Source: Sphingobium sp. EP60837
GTDB lineage: Bacteria; Pseudomonadota; Alphaproteobacteria; Sphingomonadales; Sphingomonadaceae
DNA length: 64,000 bases
NCBI RefSeq assembly: GCF_001658005.1
Contig: NZ_CP015986.1
Span: 1,302,001-1,366,000, forward strand
Direction: 5' to 3'
Shown: piece after piece, positions 25,778-35,086 of the stretch
Numbering within the stretch: position 1 is the stretch's first letter
Layout of the letters: each line of letters starts with the position of its first letter
Program-made: the position numbers and the translations under genes
Notes under the pieces: generated by a model
Database searches by the model: none
Told to the model about the DNA's origin: nothing
What the model saw: the letters and a program-made list of their open reading frames with translations, nothing else

Positions 25778-27067
25778 TTAGGTAAGCCGCACCGCGACCG
25801 AAGCGGCGTGGGCAGGAAGCCCTTCCGCCTCCGCCAGCGCAACCGCTGCGGGACCGATCGTGTCGATGCTGCTCTGGTTCAGGCTGAGAAAACTGGTGCG
25901 CTTCATGAAGTCGAGCACCGAAAGCCCGGAGGAAAAGCGCGCCCGGCGGCCGGTCGGCAGCACATGGTTCGGCCCTGCGACATAATCGCCCACAGCCTCC
26001 GGCGTCATGCGGCCAAGGAAGACCGATCCGGCATGGCGCACCTGCGCGAACAGGGCGTCGGGATCGTCCACGGCGAGTTCCAGATGCTCGGCAGCCAGGC
26101 GGTTCACCAGCGGCATCGCCTCTGCAAAGTCGGGCACCAGAATGATAGCGCCATTGGCGGCCCAACTGGTCGCCGCCACCGCCTGCGTCGAGAGCAGCGG
26201 CAGACGCTTTTCGACGGCCGCCGCGACGGCGTCCGCAAAAGCGGCATCGTCGGTGAAGAGGATCGACTGGCTGGTCGGATCATGTTCGGACTGGCTGAGC
26301 AGATCGGCGGCGATCCAGTCGGGATCATTTTGCGCATCGGCCACAACGACGATCTCGGAGGGACCGGCGACCATGTCGATGCCGACGACGCCGTATAGCT
26401 GCCGCTTGGCCTCCGCGACCCAGGCATTGCCGGGGCCGGTAATGACATCGACCGGCTTGATCCGATCCGTTCCATAGGCAAGCGCCGCCACCGCCTGCGC
26501 TCCGCCGATGCGCCAGATTTCCTCGATCCCGGCAATGCTTGCCGCTGCCAGGACCAGCGGATTGATCTCGCCATTAGGCGTGGGCGTCACCATCGCGATG
26601 CGCGAGACGCCTGCGACCTTGGCGGGGATGACGTTCATCAGCAGCGAACTGGGATAAGCGGCGCGGCCGCCCGGCACATAAAGACCGGCGGCATCGACGG
26701 GCGTCCAGCGCGCGCCGAGGCGGACCCCGGCCGCATCAACGCTGTCGCTATCCTGCGGCTTCTGCTTTTCATGATAAGTGGTGATGCGCGCTGCGGCGAG
26801 TTCGAGGGCGTCGCGTAGTTGCGGTGAAATGCCCTGCAGCGCCGCGCGGCATTCGGCCGGGGTCACTGCCCAGCCACTCGCGGCCAGATCATGCCGGTCG
26901 AAGCGGCTGGTATAGTCGGCGATCGCGGCATCGCCCTCCGCGCGCACCCGCTTCAGGATGGCGCTGACATCGCGCGACACATCTTCGTCGGCCTCACGCC
27001 GGGCATCGACGAGGGAAGTGAAGGCGGCGGAGAAACCCGCGTCGCGGCTGTCGAGCCTAAGCGGCAT
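25778..27067 (-). CDS. hisD: Histidinol dehydrogenase
   Basis: A 429-residue enzyme of normal length. [18 protein letters not shown] near 127-144, [12 protein letters not shown] near 212-223, the zinc-site residues in LLSQSEHDP near 257-265, and the catalytic stretch AEHLEL are all present. It oxidises histidinol to histidine in two NAD-dependent steps. Its start overlaps the hisG stop by 11 bp. Confidence 0.97.
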   Translation of the reverse strand: MPLRLDSRDAGFSAAFTSLVDARREADEDVSRDVSAILKRVRAEGDAAIADYTSRFDRHDLAASGWAVTPAECRAALQGISPQLRDALELAAARITTYHEKQKPQDSDSVDAAGVRLGARWTPVDAAGLYVPGGRAAYPSSLLMNVIPAKVAGVSRIAMVTPTPNGEINPLVLAAASIAGIEEIWRIGGAQAVAALAYGTDRIKPVDVITGPGNAWVAEAKRQLYGVVGIDMVAGPSEIVVVADAQNDPDWIAADLLSQSEHDPTSQSILFTDDAAFADAVAAAVEKRLPLLSTQAVAATSWAANGAIILVPDFAEAMPLVNRLAAEHLELAVDDPDALFAQVRHAGSVFLGRMTPEAVGDYVAGPNHVLPTGRRARFSSGLSVLDFMKRTSFLSLNQSSIDTIGPAAVALAEAEGLPAHAASVAVRLT

Positions 27068-27719
27068 CCTTTACCCCCACGGCCTTGCGGAAGCCTTCGA
27101 CCAGCGGCGTGAGGTCGGCAGAGCGCATCTTGTAGGCGGCGCGATTGACGACCAGCCGCGCCGATACCTGCATGATGACATGGGTTTCGACGAGCCCGTT
27201 GGCTTTGAGCGTCGCGCCCGACGACACCAGATCGACGATCCGCCGCGACAGGCCCAGCGAAGGCGCCAGCTCCATCGCGCCGTTGAGCTTTACGCACTCG
27301 GCCTGAATGCCGCGCGCTTCATAATAGCGGCGGGTGAGATAGGGATATTTGGTGGCGACGCGGACATGGCTCATCGCGGCCTCATCCTCATCGGCGAGAT
27401 CGACGGGCTCCGCGACCGACAGGCGGCAATGGCCGATGTCGAGGTCCACAGGCGCATAAAGCTCCGAATAATCGAATTCCTCGACTACGTCGGAACCGAC
27501 GATCCCGATCTGCGCCGCGCCGTGGGCGACGAAAGTGGCGACGTCGAAAGCGCGCACGCGGATGATGGAAATGTCTGGCCGGTTGGTGGCGAAGCGCAGC
27601 GCCCGGCTCTTCTTGTCATGAAATTCCGCCTCCGGCTCTATGCCGACGCGCGCGAGCATCGGCAGCGCTTCATCGAGAATGCGGCCCTTGGGGATGGCGA
27701 GTGTGAGCGGACGAGTCAT
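27057..27719 (-). CDS. hisG: ATP phosphoribosyltransferase, short form
   Basis: 220 residues: the short HisG, lacking the C-terminal regulatory domain, which needs HisZ to be active. [18 protein letters not shown] at the N-terminus and the PRPP-binding stretch [13 protein letters not shown] near residue 165 identify it. It begins histidine synthesis by joining ATP and PRPP. No hisZ is visible in the window, so it must be elsewhere. hisG overlaps hisD. Confidence 0.96.
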   Translation of the reverse strand: MTRPLTLAIPKGRILDEALPMLARVGIEPEAEFHDKKSRALRFATNRPDISIIRVRAFDVATFVAHGAAQIGIVGSDVVEEFDYSELYAPVDLDIGHCRLSVAEPVDLADEDEAAMSHVRVATKYPYLTRRYYEARGIQAECVKLNGAMELAPSLGLSRRIVDLVSSGATLKANGLVETHVIMQVSARLVVNRAAYKMRSADLTPLVEGFRKAVGVKDAA

Positions 27720-27779
27720 GACCGGCGGGCCTTACTTCGCAGGGGGAAAAAGGGCAAGGTTGGGGCGGAGTGCGGCAGA

Positions 27780-28886
27780 TCAGGCCGCGTCAGCCAACGC
27801 TGCCTCGGTCGCCGCAATCCATCCGCCGCCCAGCACGCGATCGCCTGCATAGAGTACCGCAGCCTGGCCCGGCGCGACGCCATATTCGGGCGCGTCGAAG
27901 ATCAGCCGTTCGCCCTCAAGCCGTGCGGGCACCGGCTTCGCCATCGACCGCACCTTGGCGCTCAGCGGGCCGGTGAAATCACGGCCCAGCCAGTTGATGT
28001 CCGACAGCTGCGCCGCAGATATCGCCAGGGCCGCCTTGGGTCCGACGATCACCCGCCGCGCTTCGGCGTCAAGGCGCACCACATAAAGCGGTTCGGCCTG
28101 GCCGCCGATCTCCAGCCCCTTGCGCTGTCCCACCGTATAGTGGATCAGCCCCTTGTGCGCGCCCAGCACCCGGCCATCGACATGGACGATATTGCCGCCT
28201 TCATCGGAATCGGGACGCAGCTTGCGCACGATCTTGGCATAGTCGCCGTCCGGCACGAAGCAGATGTCCTGGCTATCGGGCTTCAACGCAACCGAAAGGC
28301 CCAGTTCCGCCGCGATTTCGCGCACCTGCGGCTTGGGCAGGCCGCCCAGGGGGAACCGCAGATAGTCAAGCTGCGCCTGGGTGGTGGCGAAGAGGAAATA
28401 GCTCTGATCCCGCGCGGGATCGGCGGCGCGGTGCAGTTCGGCGCCCTGTGGCCCTTCGACACGCCGGACATAATGGCCGGTGGCGAGGCAGTCCGCCCCC
28501 AGGTCGCGCGCAATCTGGAACAGGTCGGTGAACTTCACGCCCATATTGCACTTCACGCAGGGGATGGGGGTGCGTCCCACCATATATTCATCGGCAAAAT
28601 CAGCGATCACCGAGTCCCGAAACCGGCTTTCATAATCGAAGACATAGTGCGCGATGCCGATGCGGTCGGCGACGGCGCGGGCGTCCCGGATATCCTGCCC
28701 GGCGCAGCAGCTGCCGGTGCGGCCCACGGCAGCGCCATGATCGTAGAGCTGCAGCGTCACGCCGATGGTTTCAGCGCCGGTTCGCGCGGCAAGCGCGGCG
28801 ACGACGCTTGAATCCACGCCCCCGGACATGGCGACGACGATTCGCCGCTGCTTAAGCGGCTCGGGCAACTGAAACTGGGGCTGCAT
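27780..28886 (-). CDS. mnmA: tRNA-specific 2-thiouridylase
   Basis: 368 residues from the ATG at 28886. The PP-loop SGGVDSS is at 21-27, the first catalytic cysteine is in PCVKCN (C110), and the second lies in QDICFVPDG. It thiolates U34 of tRNA Lys, Glu and Gln. The open frame continues upstream to 28955, but that segment is not conserved-looking. Confidence 0.95.
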   Translation of the reverse strand: MQPQFQLPEPLKQRRIVVAMSGGVDSSVVAALAARTGAETIGVTLQLYDHGAAVGRTGSCCAGQDIRDARAVADRIGIAHYVFDYESRFRDSVIADFADEYMVGRTPIPCVKCNMGVKFTDLFQIARDLGADCLATGHYVRRVEGPQGAELHRAADPARDQSYFLFATTQAQLDYLRFPLGGLPKPQVREIAAELGLSVALKPDSQDICFVPDGDYAKIVRKLRPDSDEGGNIVHVDGRVLGAHKGLIHYTVGQRKGLEIGGQAEPLYVVRLDAEARRVIVGPKAALAISAAQLSDINWLGRDFTGPLSAKVRSMAKPVPARLEGERLIFDAPEYGVAPGQAAVLYAGDRVLGGGWIAATEAALADAA

Positions 28887-28955
28887 GGGCGCGCATATAG
28901 TCGCGCGCGCGCCTGCATTCCAGCGGGATTCCGCTGTCACGCCCGCCAACATCAT

Positions 28956-28978
28956 TCCGGTAGGGCAAGTTTACCGGA
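28956..28978. promoter_or_regulatory. Inverted repeat TCCGGTA-N9-TACCGGA
   Basis: A perfect 7-bp dyad with a 9-bp spacer lies 70 bp upstream of the mnmA start and 31 bp before the small open frame at 29009. Its size and symmetry suit a dimeric regulator; no regulator gene is adjacent. Confidence 0.35.
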
Positions 28979-29008
28979 CTTTATCCTTTCTTCCCTATCC
29001 ATCGCCTC

Positions 29009-29305
29009 ATGGATTTCAGTTTTCTTCGGGCGGGGGGGCTTCGGCCAGCCAATGCCAGACCCGTCAGCCGGCCGCACGCGCCGGTCTGGCCGATGCTGCG
29101 AGCCGCTTCGGCGGCGGCGCAGGCGGCCAGTCCGACCGCGCAGGCCGTTGCCGGGGTCCTGCGGGGGCAGGACAGTTCGGGCGACTGGATCCAGGACCTG
29201 GCCGAAATCTTCGCGCCACGTCCAAGCGGCATGATCGAAGCCGCGCGTCCAACGGGCAGCTTCAACCCGTTGATCGCACAGCATTTAAGAGTGGGGCAAG
29301 GATGA
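29009..29305 (+). CDS. Small hypothetical protein (uncertain)
   Basis: A 98-residue open frame with coding-like third-base GC in its middle part and a plausible tail (WIQDLAEIFAPRPSGMIEAA). There is no clear ribosome site before the ATG and I recognise no family. Overlapping frames on the other strand are less protein-like. It lies between mnmA and the sciP gene. Confidence 0.35.
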   Translation: MDFSFLRAGGLRPANARPVSRPHAPVWPMLRAASAAAQAASPTAQAVAGVLRGQDSSGDWIQDLAEIFAPRPSGMIEAARPTGSFNPLIAQHLRVGQG

Positions 29306-29412
29306 TGAAGGGGGCGTTTACCGTGGCGCTTTAGCCGATCTTCAGGGCTGACGCGCATATCGGTTGCTGCTGCTGAATTCGGCAACGCCAGTGCCGCTTT
29401 TTGAGGGTGAGA

Positions 29413-29712
29413 ATGATAGAAAATCAGAAAATTCGGCCTGCTCAGGTCGTCGGGCCGCTGGGGGAACCCCTAACTCTGGAGAGCCTTCCCCCGGTGAATA
29501 CGACCCGTTGGGTCGTGCGCCGCAAGGCCGAGGTGGTGGCCGCCGTCAATGGCGGGCTGCTGACCGTTGATGAAGCCTGCGCGCGCTATTCATTGACGCT
29601 GGAAGAATTTGCAGGTTGGCAGCGCGCTGTCGATCGGTCGGGCATGCATGGCCTGCGCGTCACGCGCATCCAATATTATAAGTCGCTCTACGAACGGCAG
29701 CAGAAATACTGA
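29413..29712 (+). CDS. sciP: DUF1153 protein, SciP orthologue (CtrA-inhibitory HTH protein)
   Basis: A 99-residue protein from the ATG at 29413, preceded by GAGGGTGA. The sequence VVGPLGEPLTLESLPPVNTT, then RWVVRRKAEVVAAVNGGLL and a helix-turn-helix (DEACARYSLTLEEFAGWQ), matches DUF1153. In Caulobacter the DUF1153 protein SciP binds CtrA and DNA to hold down CtrA-dependent genes in G1. A similar cell-cycle role is expected by family, but CtrA networks differ in sphingomonads. A strong terminator follows. Confidence 0.88.
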   Translation: MIENQKIRPAQVVGPLGEPLTLESLPPVNTTRWVVRRKAEVVAAVNGGLLTVDEACARYSLTLEEFAGWQRAVDRSGMHGLRVTRIQYYKSLYERQQKY

Positions 29713-29754
29713 TCATCTGGCCGCCCCCTGCGATTGCGGGGCGGGATTGGAAAA

Positions 29755-29792
29755 GGGCCGCCGGATGCGCATCCGGCGGCCCTTTCCTTTTT
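29755..29792 (+). terminator. Rho-independent terminator after sciP
   Basis: A perfect 14-bp stem, GGGCCGCCGGATGC with GCATCCGGCGGCCC (29755-29782), is followed by TTTCCTTTTT. Confidence 0.85.
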
Positions 29793-29915
29793 GAGCGCGC
29801 CGCGATTCATCCCCAATTGTCAACCCAGAAACATTTTCGACGGAACGCGAAGCCGACTTCTCCGTTGAACAGATCAGCCAACCCGCTGGGGGCGCTGGTC
29901 CAAGGAGAGTGTGAA

Positions 29916-30170
29916 ATGGGTATCATTTTGTGGCTTGTTGTCGGCGGTATCATCGGCTGGCTTGCTAGCATGCTAATGCGCACCGATGCGCAGCAGGGCA
30001 TCCTTTTGAACATCGTCGTGGGTATCGTGGGCGCTTTCATCGGCGGCCTGATCTTCAGCGGCGGTTCGATCAACGAAGGCCTGACGCTCTATAGCTTCCT
30101 CGTTTCCCTGGTGGGCGCGGTCGTGCTGCTCGCCATCGTCAACCTGGTCCGTCGCGGATCGGTACGCTAA
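29916..30170 (+). CDS. GlsB/YeaQ/YmgE-family small membrane protein
   Basis: 84 residues from the ATG at 29916, with AAGGAGAG upstream. Three hydrophobic helices carry glycine-rich motifs (VVGGIIGWLASMLM and NIVVGIVGAFIGGLIF). Family members are stress-induced inner-membrane proteins; the biochemical role is not known. It converges on a second family member at 30235-30483, with a terminator between. Confidence 0.9.
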   Translation: MGIILWLVVGGIIGWLASMLMRTDAQQGILLNIVVGIVGAFIGGLIFSGGSINEGLTLYSFLVSLVGAVVLLAIVNLVRRGSVR

Positions 30171-30201
30171 CCGACCCGAAAGCTTAGCTGGCGGGTATGA
30201 A

Positions 30202-30229
30202 GGGCTGCGTTTCGGCGCAGCCCTTTTTG
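30202..30229 (+). terminator. Rho-independent terminator between two GlsB-type genes
   Basis: The stem GGGCTGCG/CGCAGCCC with a 6-nt loop is followed by TTTTTG. It serves the rightward gene and ends just before the stop of the leftward one. Confidence 0.8.
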
Positions 30230-30234
30230 TATGC

Positions 30235-30483
30235 CTAGCGACGGTTGGCGAACAAGCGATAGATAATGAGTACGCCGATCGATCCCAGCACCGCCGCCAG
30301 GAAGCTTGCGCGCTCCCCTGGCTCATAGACGCCGAGCAGACGGCCGACATAGCCCGCGAGCAACGCCCCGGCGATCCCTAGCAATACGGTCAGCACGCAG
30401 CCGCCCGGGTCGCGGCCGGGCATCACCAGCCGAGCGATCGCGCCTGCGAACAGGCCAACGATGATCCACCCGAGCAATTCCAT
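30235..30483 (-). CDS. GlsB/YeaQ/YmgE-family small membrane protein, second copy
   Basis: 82 residues with three hydrophobic segments and the motif GLFAGAIARLVMPGRDPGG, which is the family signature (helix, RLVMPG, DPGG). It is a divergent paralogue of the gene at 29916 and is transcribed toward it. Role unknown; general stress induction is usual in the family. Confidence 0.9.
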   Translation of the reverse strand: MELLGWIIVGLFAGAIARLVMPGRDPGGCVLTVLLGIAGALLAGYVGRLLGVYEPGERASFLAAVLGSIGVLIIYRLFANRR

Positions 30484-30661
30484 CCTAGCCTCCCGCGCTT
30501 AACTTAGGTCATAGCGCCATAGCCGCGCCGGTTTGGCAAGGGAGACGCTCACCCGCCAGCGTTGCTCCACCGATGCGCAAAGTGTATGGAGGGTTGAGCC
30601 AGGTGCGTTATTTAGATAATACAGCGCTTGAACGGCCAGGCCGCCGAATGATGGAAGCAGG

Positions 30662-31828
30662 ATGAACTACGAAACTCAGGTCGCCGGGGATGCCCCGGTG
30701 CGCATCTTCGCTGAGGAACCGCAGCCTGCGCGGCGGCGGGCGCTGGTCATCGGCTCGATCGTGGCGATCATCCTGGTCGCCATTGCAGCGTGGGTCTCGA
30801 TGCACGGCAAGGGCGCGGAAGCGCCCGCCGCGGAGCAGGCCCCGGTGGTTACCGTCATCGTCCCCGGTCAGTCGGTGGTCCCGCGCACGATCAGCGGCAC
30901 TGGTTCGCTCGCCGCCCGCGTGGAAATGCCTGTAGGTGTCGTGGGCGAAGGCGGTGAAGTACGGCAGGTGCTGGTGCAGCCGGGCGATTGGGTTCGGGCC
31001 GGGCAGGTGCTGGCGGTGATCGAACGGTCGGTCCAGGCCGAGCAGATCCGGTCGCTGGCGGCGCAGGTTGAGGTCAACCGCGCTGATGCGAAGCTGGCTC
31101 AGGCCCAACTCGACCGAGCGCGTGCGCTGGTGAAGCGTGGCTTCATCAGCCAGGCGGATATTGATCAGCGCACCGCTACTCGCGATGCCGCGAACGCGCG
31201 CGTGAACGTCGCCGTGGCGCAACTCGCCGAACAGCGCGCGCGGACGGGTCGGTTGGACATCCGCGCACCTGCGGCGGGTCTGGTCCTGACGCGGGATGTC
31301 GAGCCGGGCCAGATCGTCGGATCGGGCAGCGGCGTGCTGTTCCGCATGGCGAAGGGCGGCGAAATGGAATTGCTGGCGCAGTTGAGCGAGGGCGACCTCA
31401 CCACGCTGCGACCGGGAAACAGCGCAACGGTCACCCCAATCGGCAGCCAGGCGCAGTTCAGCGGACGGGTATGGCAGGTCTCGCCAGTGGTCGATCCGCA
31501 AACCCGGCAAGGCATCGCCCGCATCGCCATAGCCTATAATGCGGCGATCCGCCCGGGCGGTTTTGCGTCCGCTTCGATCGTCAGCGGCAGCGGCACCGCG
31601 CCTATGCTGCCGGAATCGGCTGTCCAGACCGACGCCAAAGGCCATTATGTCTATGTCGTCAACGCACGCGGGGAGACCGAGCGGCGCGATGTCGAGGTGG
31701 GCCAGGTGTCGGAGAAGGGCGTTGCGGTAACGCGCGGCCTGAATGGCAATGAACGCATCGTGGCGTCGGCGGGCGCCTTCCTGCGACCGGGGCAGAAGGT
31801 CCGACCGCAACTGCAAAAGGCCGGATAA
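30662..31828 (+). CDS. RND efflux periplasmic adaptor (MFP)
   Basis: A 388-residue protein with an N-terminal cytosolic stub, one membrane anchor (residues ~27-46), then the lipoyl half (VGVVGEGGEVRQVLVQPGDWV), a coiled-coil hairpin (IRSLAAQVEVNRADAKLAQAQ onward), the second lipoyl half (LDIRAPAAGLVLTRDVEPG) and beta-barrel domains. It links the RND pump to an outer-membrane channel. AGCAGG precedes the ATG. The pump gene follows 24 bp later; no outer-membrane factor gene is adjacent. Confidence 0.93.
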   Translation: MNYETQVAGDAPVRIFAEEPQPARRRALVIGSIVAIILVAIAAWVSMHGKGAEAPAAEQAPVVTVIVPGQSVVPRTISGTGSLAARVEMPVGVVGEGGEVRQVLVQPGDWVRAGQVLAVIERSVQAEQIRSLAAQVEVNRADAKLAQAQLDRARALVKRGFISQADIDQRTATRDAANARVNVAVAQLAEQRARTGRLDIRAPAAGLVLTRDVEPGQIVGSGSGVLFRMAKGGEMELLAQLSEGDLTTLRPGNSATVTPIGSQAQFSGRVWQVSPVVDPQTRQGIARIAIAYNAAIRPGGFASASIVSGSGTAPMLPESAVQTDAKGHYVYVVNARGETERRDVEVGQVSEKGVAVTRGLNGNERIVASAGAFLRPGQKVRPQLQKAG

Positions 31829-31852
31829 GACCGCGCCGGCGAGGAAGCCGTC

Positions 31853-34800
31853 ATGAGTTTTCGCAATATTTCAGCCTGGGCCATCCGTAATCCGGTGTCG
31901 CCGCTCGTGCTGTTCGTCGCGCTGCTGATCGCTGGCGCGGTCAGCTTCGGCCGCATGGACATCAACCAGCAGCCCGACATCAGCTTTCCCATCGCACAAG
32001 TGCTGGTGCTGCAGCCAGGCGCCGCGCCGCCCGAACTGGAAACCCAGGTGACGCAGCGGATCGAGGCCGCCGTGCGCGGCATCAGCGGCGTCGATGAAAT
32101 CACCTCGACCGTGTCCGAAGGTCAGTCGATGACGATCGTGCAGTTCCAGATAGGGACGCCGATCGACCGCGGGGTCAATGACGTCAAAAATGCCGTCGAT
32201 CAGATCCGCAGCGACTTGCCCGAAGGCATTTTGGAGCCGCAGGTGACGCGGCGGGATGCTGACGGGCCGATCGCCTATTTCAGCGCTGAAGCCACCGACA
32301 TGACGCTGGAGCAATTGTCCTGGTATGTGGACAATACGGTCGCCAAGCGGCTGCTCGCCGTTCCCGGCATGGCTGCGGTCAAGCGCGGGGGCGGCGTCAC
32401 GCGCGAGATCCGTGTGATACTGGACCCCGTCAAGCTGCAATCGCACGGCATCACCGCTGCGCAGGTCAATCAGCAGTTGCAGCAGGTCAATCTCAACGCG
32501 GCTGGCGGCCGCACGGAAATTGCCGGGGCGGAGCAGGCCATCCGCGTCCTTGGCAACGCCCGCGACGCCTATGCCCTGGGCCAAACTCAGATCGCGATCG
32601 CAGGCGGACGCACAGTGAAGCTGGCCGACCTTGCAGACGTGCGTGACATGTATGCGGAGCAGCGGTCGCTTTCGCTGATGAACGGCACGCAGGTGACGAG
32701 CTTCAGCATGGAGAAGGCCAAGGGTTCGTCAGACGTCAACGTCTTCGACAATGCGCTCAAGGTGCTGGAGCAGTTGAAGAAGGAAAATCCGAAGATCCGC
32801 TATAAGCAGCTCTTCACCAGCGTCGAATATACCAGGAGCCAATATCATTCGGCGATGGCGTCGATGATCGAAGGCGCGGTGCTGGCGGTCGTCATCGTGT
32901 TCCTGTTCCTGCGGGACTGGCGCGCGACGATCATCGCGGCGCTGGCCATTCCCTTGTCGGCCATCCCGACCTTCTGGTTCATGGACATGATGGGCTTCAC
33001 GCTCAACATGACCTCGCTGTTGGCATTGAGCCTAGTGGCGGGCGTGCTGGTGGATGACGCGATCGTGGAGATCGAGAATATCGTCCGCCACATGCGCATG
33101 GGCAAAACCGCCTATCAGGCGGCGATCGACGCGGCCGACGAGATCGGCCTCGCCGTGCTCGCGACGACAATGGCGATCGTGGCCGTGTTCCTACCGGTCG
33201 CGCTGATGCCGGGCATTTCGGGGCAGTTTTTCATCCAGTTCGGCATGACCGTGGTCGTGGCCGTGTTGCTGAGCCTGGCCGTAGCGCGCCTGATCACGCC
33301 CATGGTCGCCGCCTATTTCCTGAAGGCTCATGGGCAGGAAAGCCATGGCGAAGGGTGGTTGATGGACGTCTATATGCGCGTCCTGCATTGGTCGCTCGAC
33401 GAACGTGCATCGAACGCCTATCGGGCGCGCGGCGCACGGCCACGCTTTGCCGCCTGGTTGCGTGACCACCGCGTCTGGACGGTGGGCATAGGGGCGCTAG
33501 CCTTCGCCGCAACCATGGTCGCCTTTGCGACACTGCCGATGGCCTTTCAGCCGTCGATGGACACGGACTTCAGCCAGGTAAAGATCGAAACCGTGCCGGG
33601 CAGCACGCTGGAGCAGACGGCGGGGGTCGCCCGGCGCGTGGCGGACATATTGGCGGCGGACAAGGACTATGTCGATGCAGCCTTTGCCGATATCGAACCA
33701 ACCAGCGCTAACATCTATCTGACGCTGCGGAAGGACCGGCCTGCCTCGTCGGTCGAATGGGAGCGCAACGTAGCGCCGAAGTTTCAGCAGATCGCCGACG
33801 CGCGGGTCAATTTCCAGTCGCAGGCAGGCGGCGGTTTTGGCCGTGACGTAACGATCATGCTGGGAAGCGACAATGCGGAGTTGCTGGAGCAGACGGCCAA
33901 CAAGCTGGTTTCCGAGATGTCCGGAGTGCGGGAAGTCCGCGCACCGCGGGTGCAGGGCGACATGAACCGGCCGGAAATCATCATCAAGCCGCGCTTCGAT
34001 CTGGCTGCAAATCTCGGCGTCACCACCGCCGCGCTCAGCCAGACGATCCGGGTGGCGACGATCGGGGAGATCGATCAGAACAGCGCCAAATTCTCGCTAT
34101 CCGACCGGCAGATCCCGATCCGCGTCGCGGTTGCCGAAGACAGCCGGCGCGACATTGCGACGATCGAGAATATGCCTGTGCCGACGGTCAGCGGAGGCTC
34201 CGTGCCGCTGAAGGTCGTCGCCGACGTCGAATTTGGCGCCGGGCCGACGCAAATCCGCCGCTATAACCAAATTCGCCGCATCGTCGTTGACGCGGACTTT
34301 GCGCCCGGCATCGTCAGCAGCCAGGCGATGAAGAAGATCAACGCCCTGCCGACGATGAAGGCGGTTGAGGAAGGGCGCATCGCAGGCATCCAGAAAATCA
34401 ACACCGGCGAGTCCAAATGGCAGGCCGAAATGGTGATGAACTTCGTCGTCGCGGTGATATCCGGCGTCATGCTGGTGCTGGCGGTGCTGACGCTGCTCTA
34501 CAAGCGGCTGATGCCGCCCTTCGTTAATCTGGGCTCGCTGCTGCTGGCGCCGCTGGGTGGGGCACTGGCGCTGCACCTGACCGGCAACCCGATTTCCATG
34601 CCGGTGCTGATTGGCCTGTTGATGCTGCTCGGCATCGTCGCCAAGAATTCGATCCTGGTGATCGATTTCGCGCTGGAGGAAGTGCAAAAGGGCGTGCCGC
34701 GCTTCGACGCGATCGTGGATGCAGGGCACAAGCGGGCGCAGCCGATCGTCATGACCACGGTCGCCATGGTCGCGGGCATGGTGCCGACCGCATTGTCACT

Positions 34801-35014
34801 GGGCGGCGACAGCGCCTGGCGTGCGCCGATGGGCATCACCGTGATCGGCGGCCTGCTGCTGTCCACCCTGCTGACGCTGGTGATCGTGCCCGCGACGTTC
34901 AGCTTGGCACTGGAGATCGAGGAATGGGCGGGCCCGCGCCTCAGCCGCCGTCTGCTCACCTACAAACCGGGTGATGACGCGGCCCATGAAGGCGCGGCGC
35001 AACCGGCTGAATAA
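31853..35014 (+). CDS. RND multidrug efflux permease
   Basis: A 1053-residue HAE1-like RND transporter. It starts SFRNISAWAIRNPVSPLVLF, has twelve helices, two large periplasmic loops, and the proton-relay pair D401-D402 in LVAGVLVDDAIVEIENI. The second half begins around VWTVGIGALAFAATM. It exports drugs or other amphiphiles using the proton gradient with the adaptor encoded upstream. The substrate is not predictable. No local regulator is visible. Confidence 0.95.
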   Translation: MSFRNISAWAIRNPVSPLVLFVALLIAGAVSFGRMDINQQPDISFPIAQVLVLQPGAAPPELETQVTQRIEAAVRGISGVDEITSTVSEGQSMTIVQFQIGTPIDRGVNDVKNAVDQIRSDLPEGILEPQVTRRDADGPIAYFSAEATDMTLEQLSWYVDNTVAKRLLAVPGMAAVKRGGGVTREIRVILDPVKLQSHGITAAQVNQQLQQVNLNAAGGRTEIAGAEQAIRVLGNARDAYALGQTQIAIAGGRTVKLADLADVRDMYAEQRSLSLMNGTQVTSFSMEKAKGSSDVNVFDNALKVLEQLKKENPKIRYKQLFTSVEYTRSQYHSAMASMIEGAVLAVVIVFLFLRDWRATIIAALAIPLSAIPTFWFMDMMGFTLNMTSLLALSLVAGVLVDDAIVEIENIVRHMRMGKTAYQAAIDAADEIGLAVLATTMAIVAVFLPVALMPGISGQFFIQFGMTVVVAVLLSLAVARLITPMVAAYFLKAHGQESHGEGWLMDVYMRVLHWSLDERASNAYRARGARPRFAAWLRDHRVWTVGIGALAFAATMVAFATLPMAFQPSMDTDFSQVKIETVPGSTLEQTAGVARRVADILAADKDYVDAAFADIEPTSANIYLTLRKDRPASSVEWERNVAPKFQQIADARVNFQSQAGGGFGRDVTIMLGSDNAELLEQTANKLVSEMSGVREVRAPRVQGDMNRPEIIIKPRFDLAANLGVTTAALSQTIRVATIGEIDQNSAKFSLSDRQIPIRVAVAEDSRRDIATIENMPVPTVSGGSVPLKVVADVEFGAGPTQIRRYNQIRRIVVDADFAPGIVSSQAMKKINALPTMKAVEEGRIAGIQKINTGESKWQAEMVMNFVVAVISGVMLVLAVLTLLYKRLMPPFVNLGSLLLAPLGGALALHLTGNPISMPVLIGLLMLLGIVAKNSILVIDFALEEVQKGVPRFDAIVDAGHKRAQPIVMTTVAMVAGMVPTALSLGGDSAWRAPMGITVIGGLLLSTLLTLVIVPATFSLALEIEEWAGPRLSRRLLTYKPGDDAAHEGAAQPAE

Positions 35015-35086
35015 GGCAGAGGACAGGCGGCGTGGCGAAAGAAGCGCTTGTCTGAACGAAACGGCGGCGTAACCGTTGGTCGGACA

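Noticed and set aside
26958..28811. 617-codon open frame on the plus strand
   Set aside because: Antisense to hisD, hisG and mnmA, all of which are unmistakable; no domain in the antisense product.
30608..31816. 402-codon open frame on the minus strand
   Set aside because: Antisense to the RND adaptor; His/Arg-rich and without any recognisable fold.
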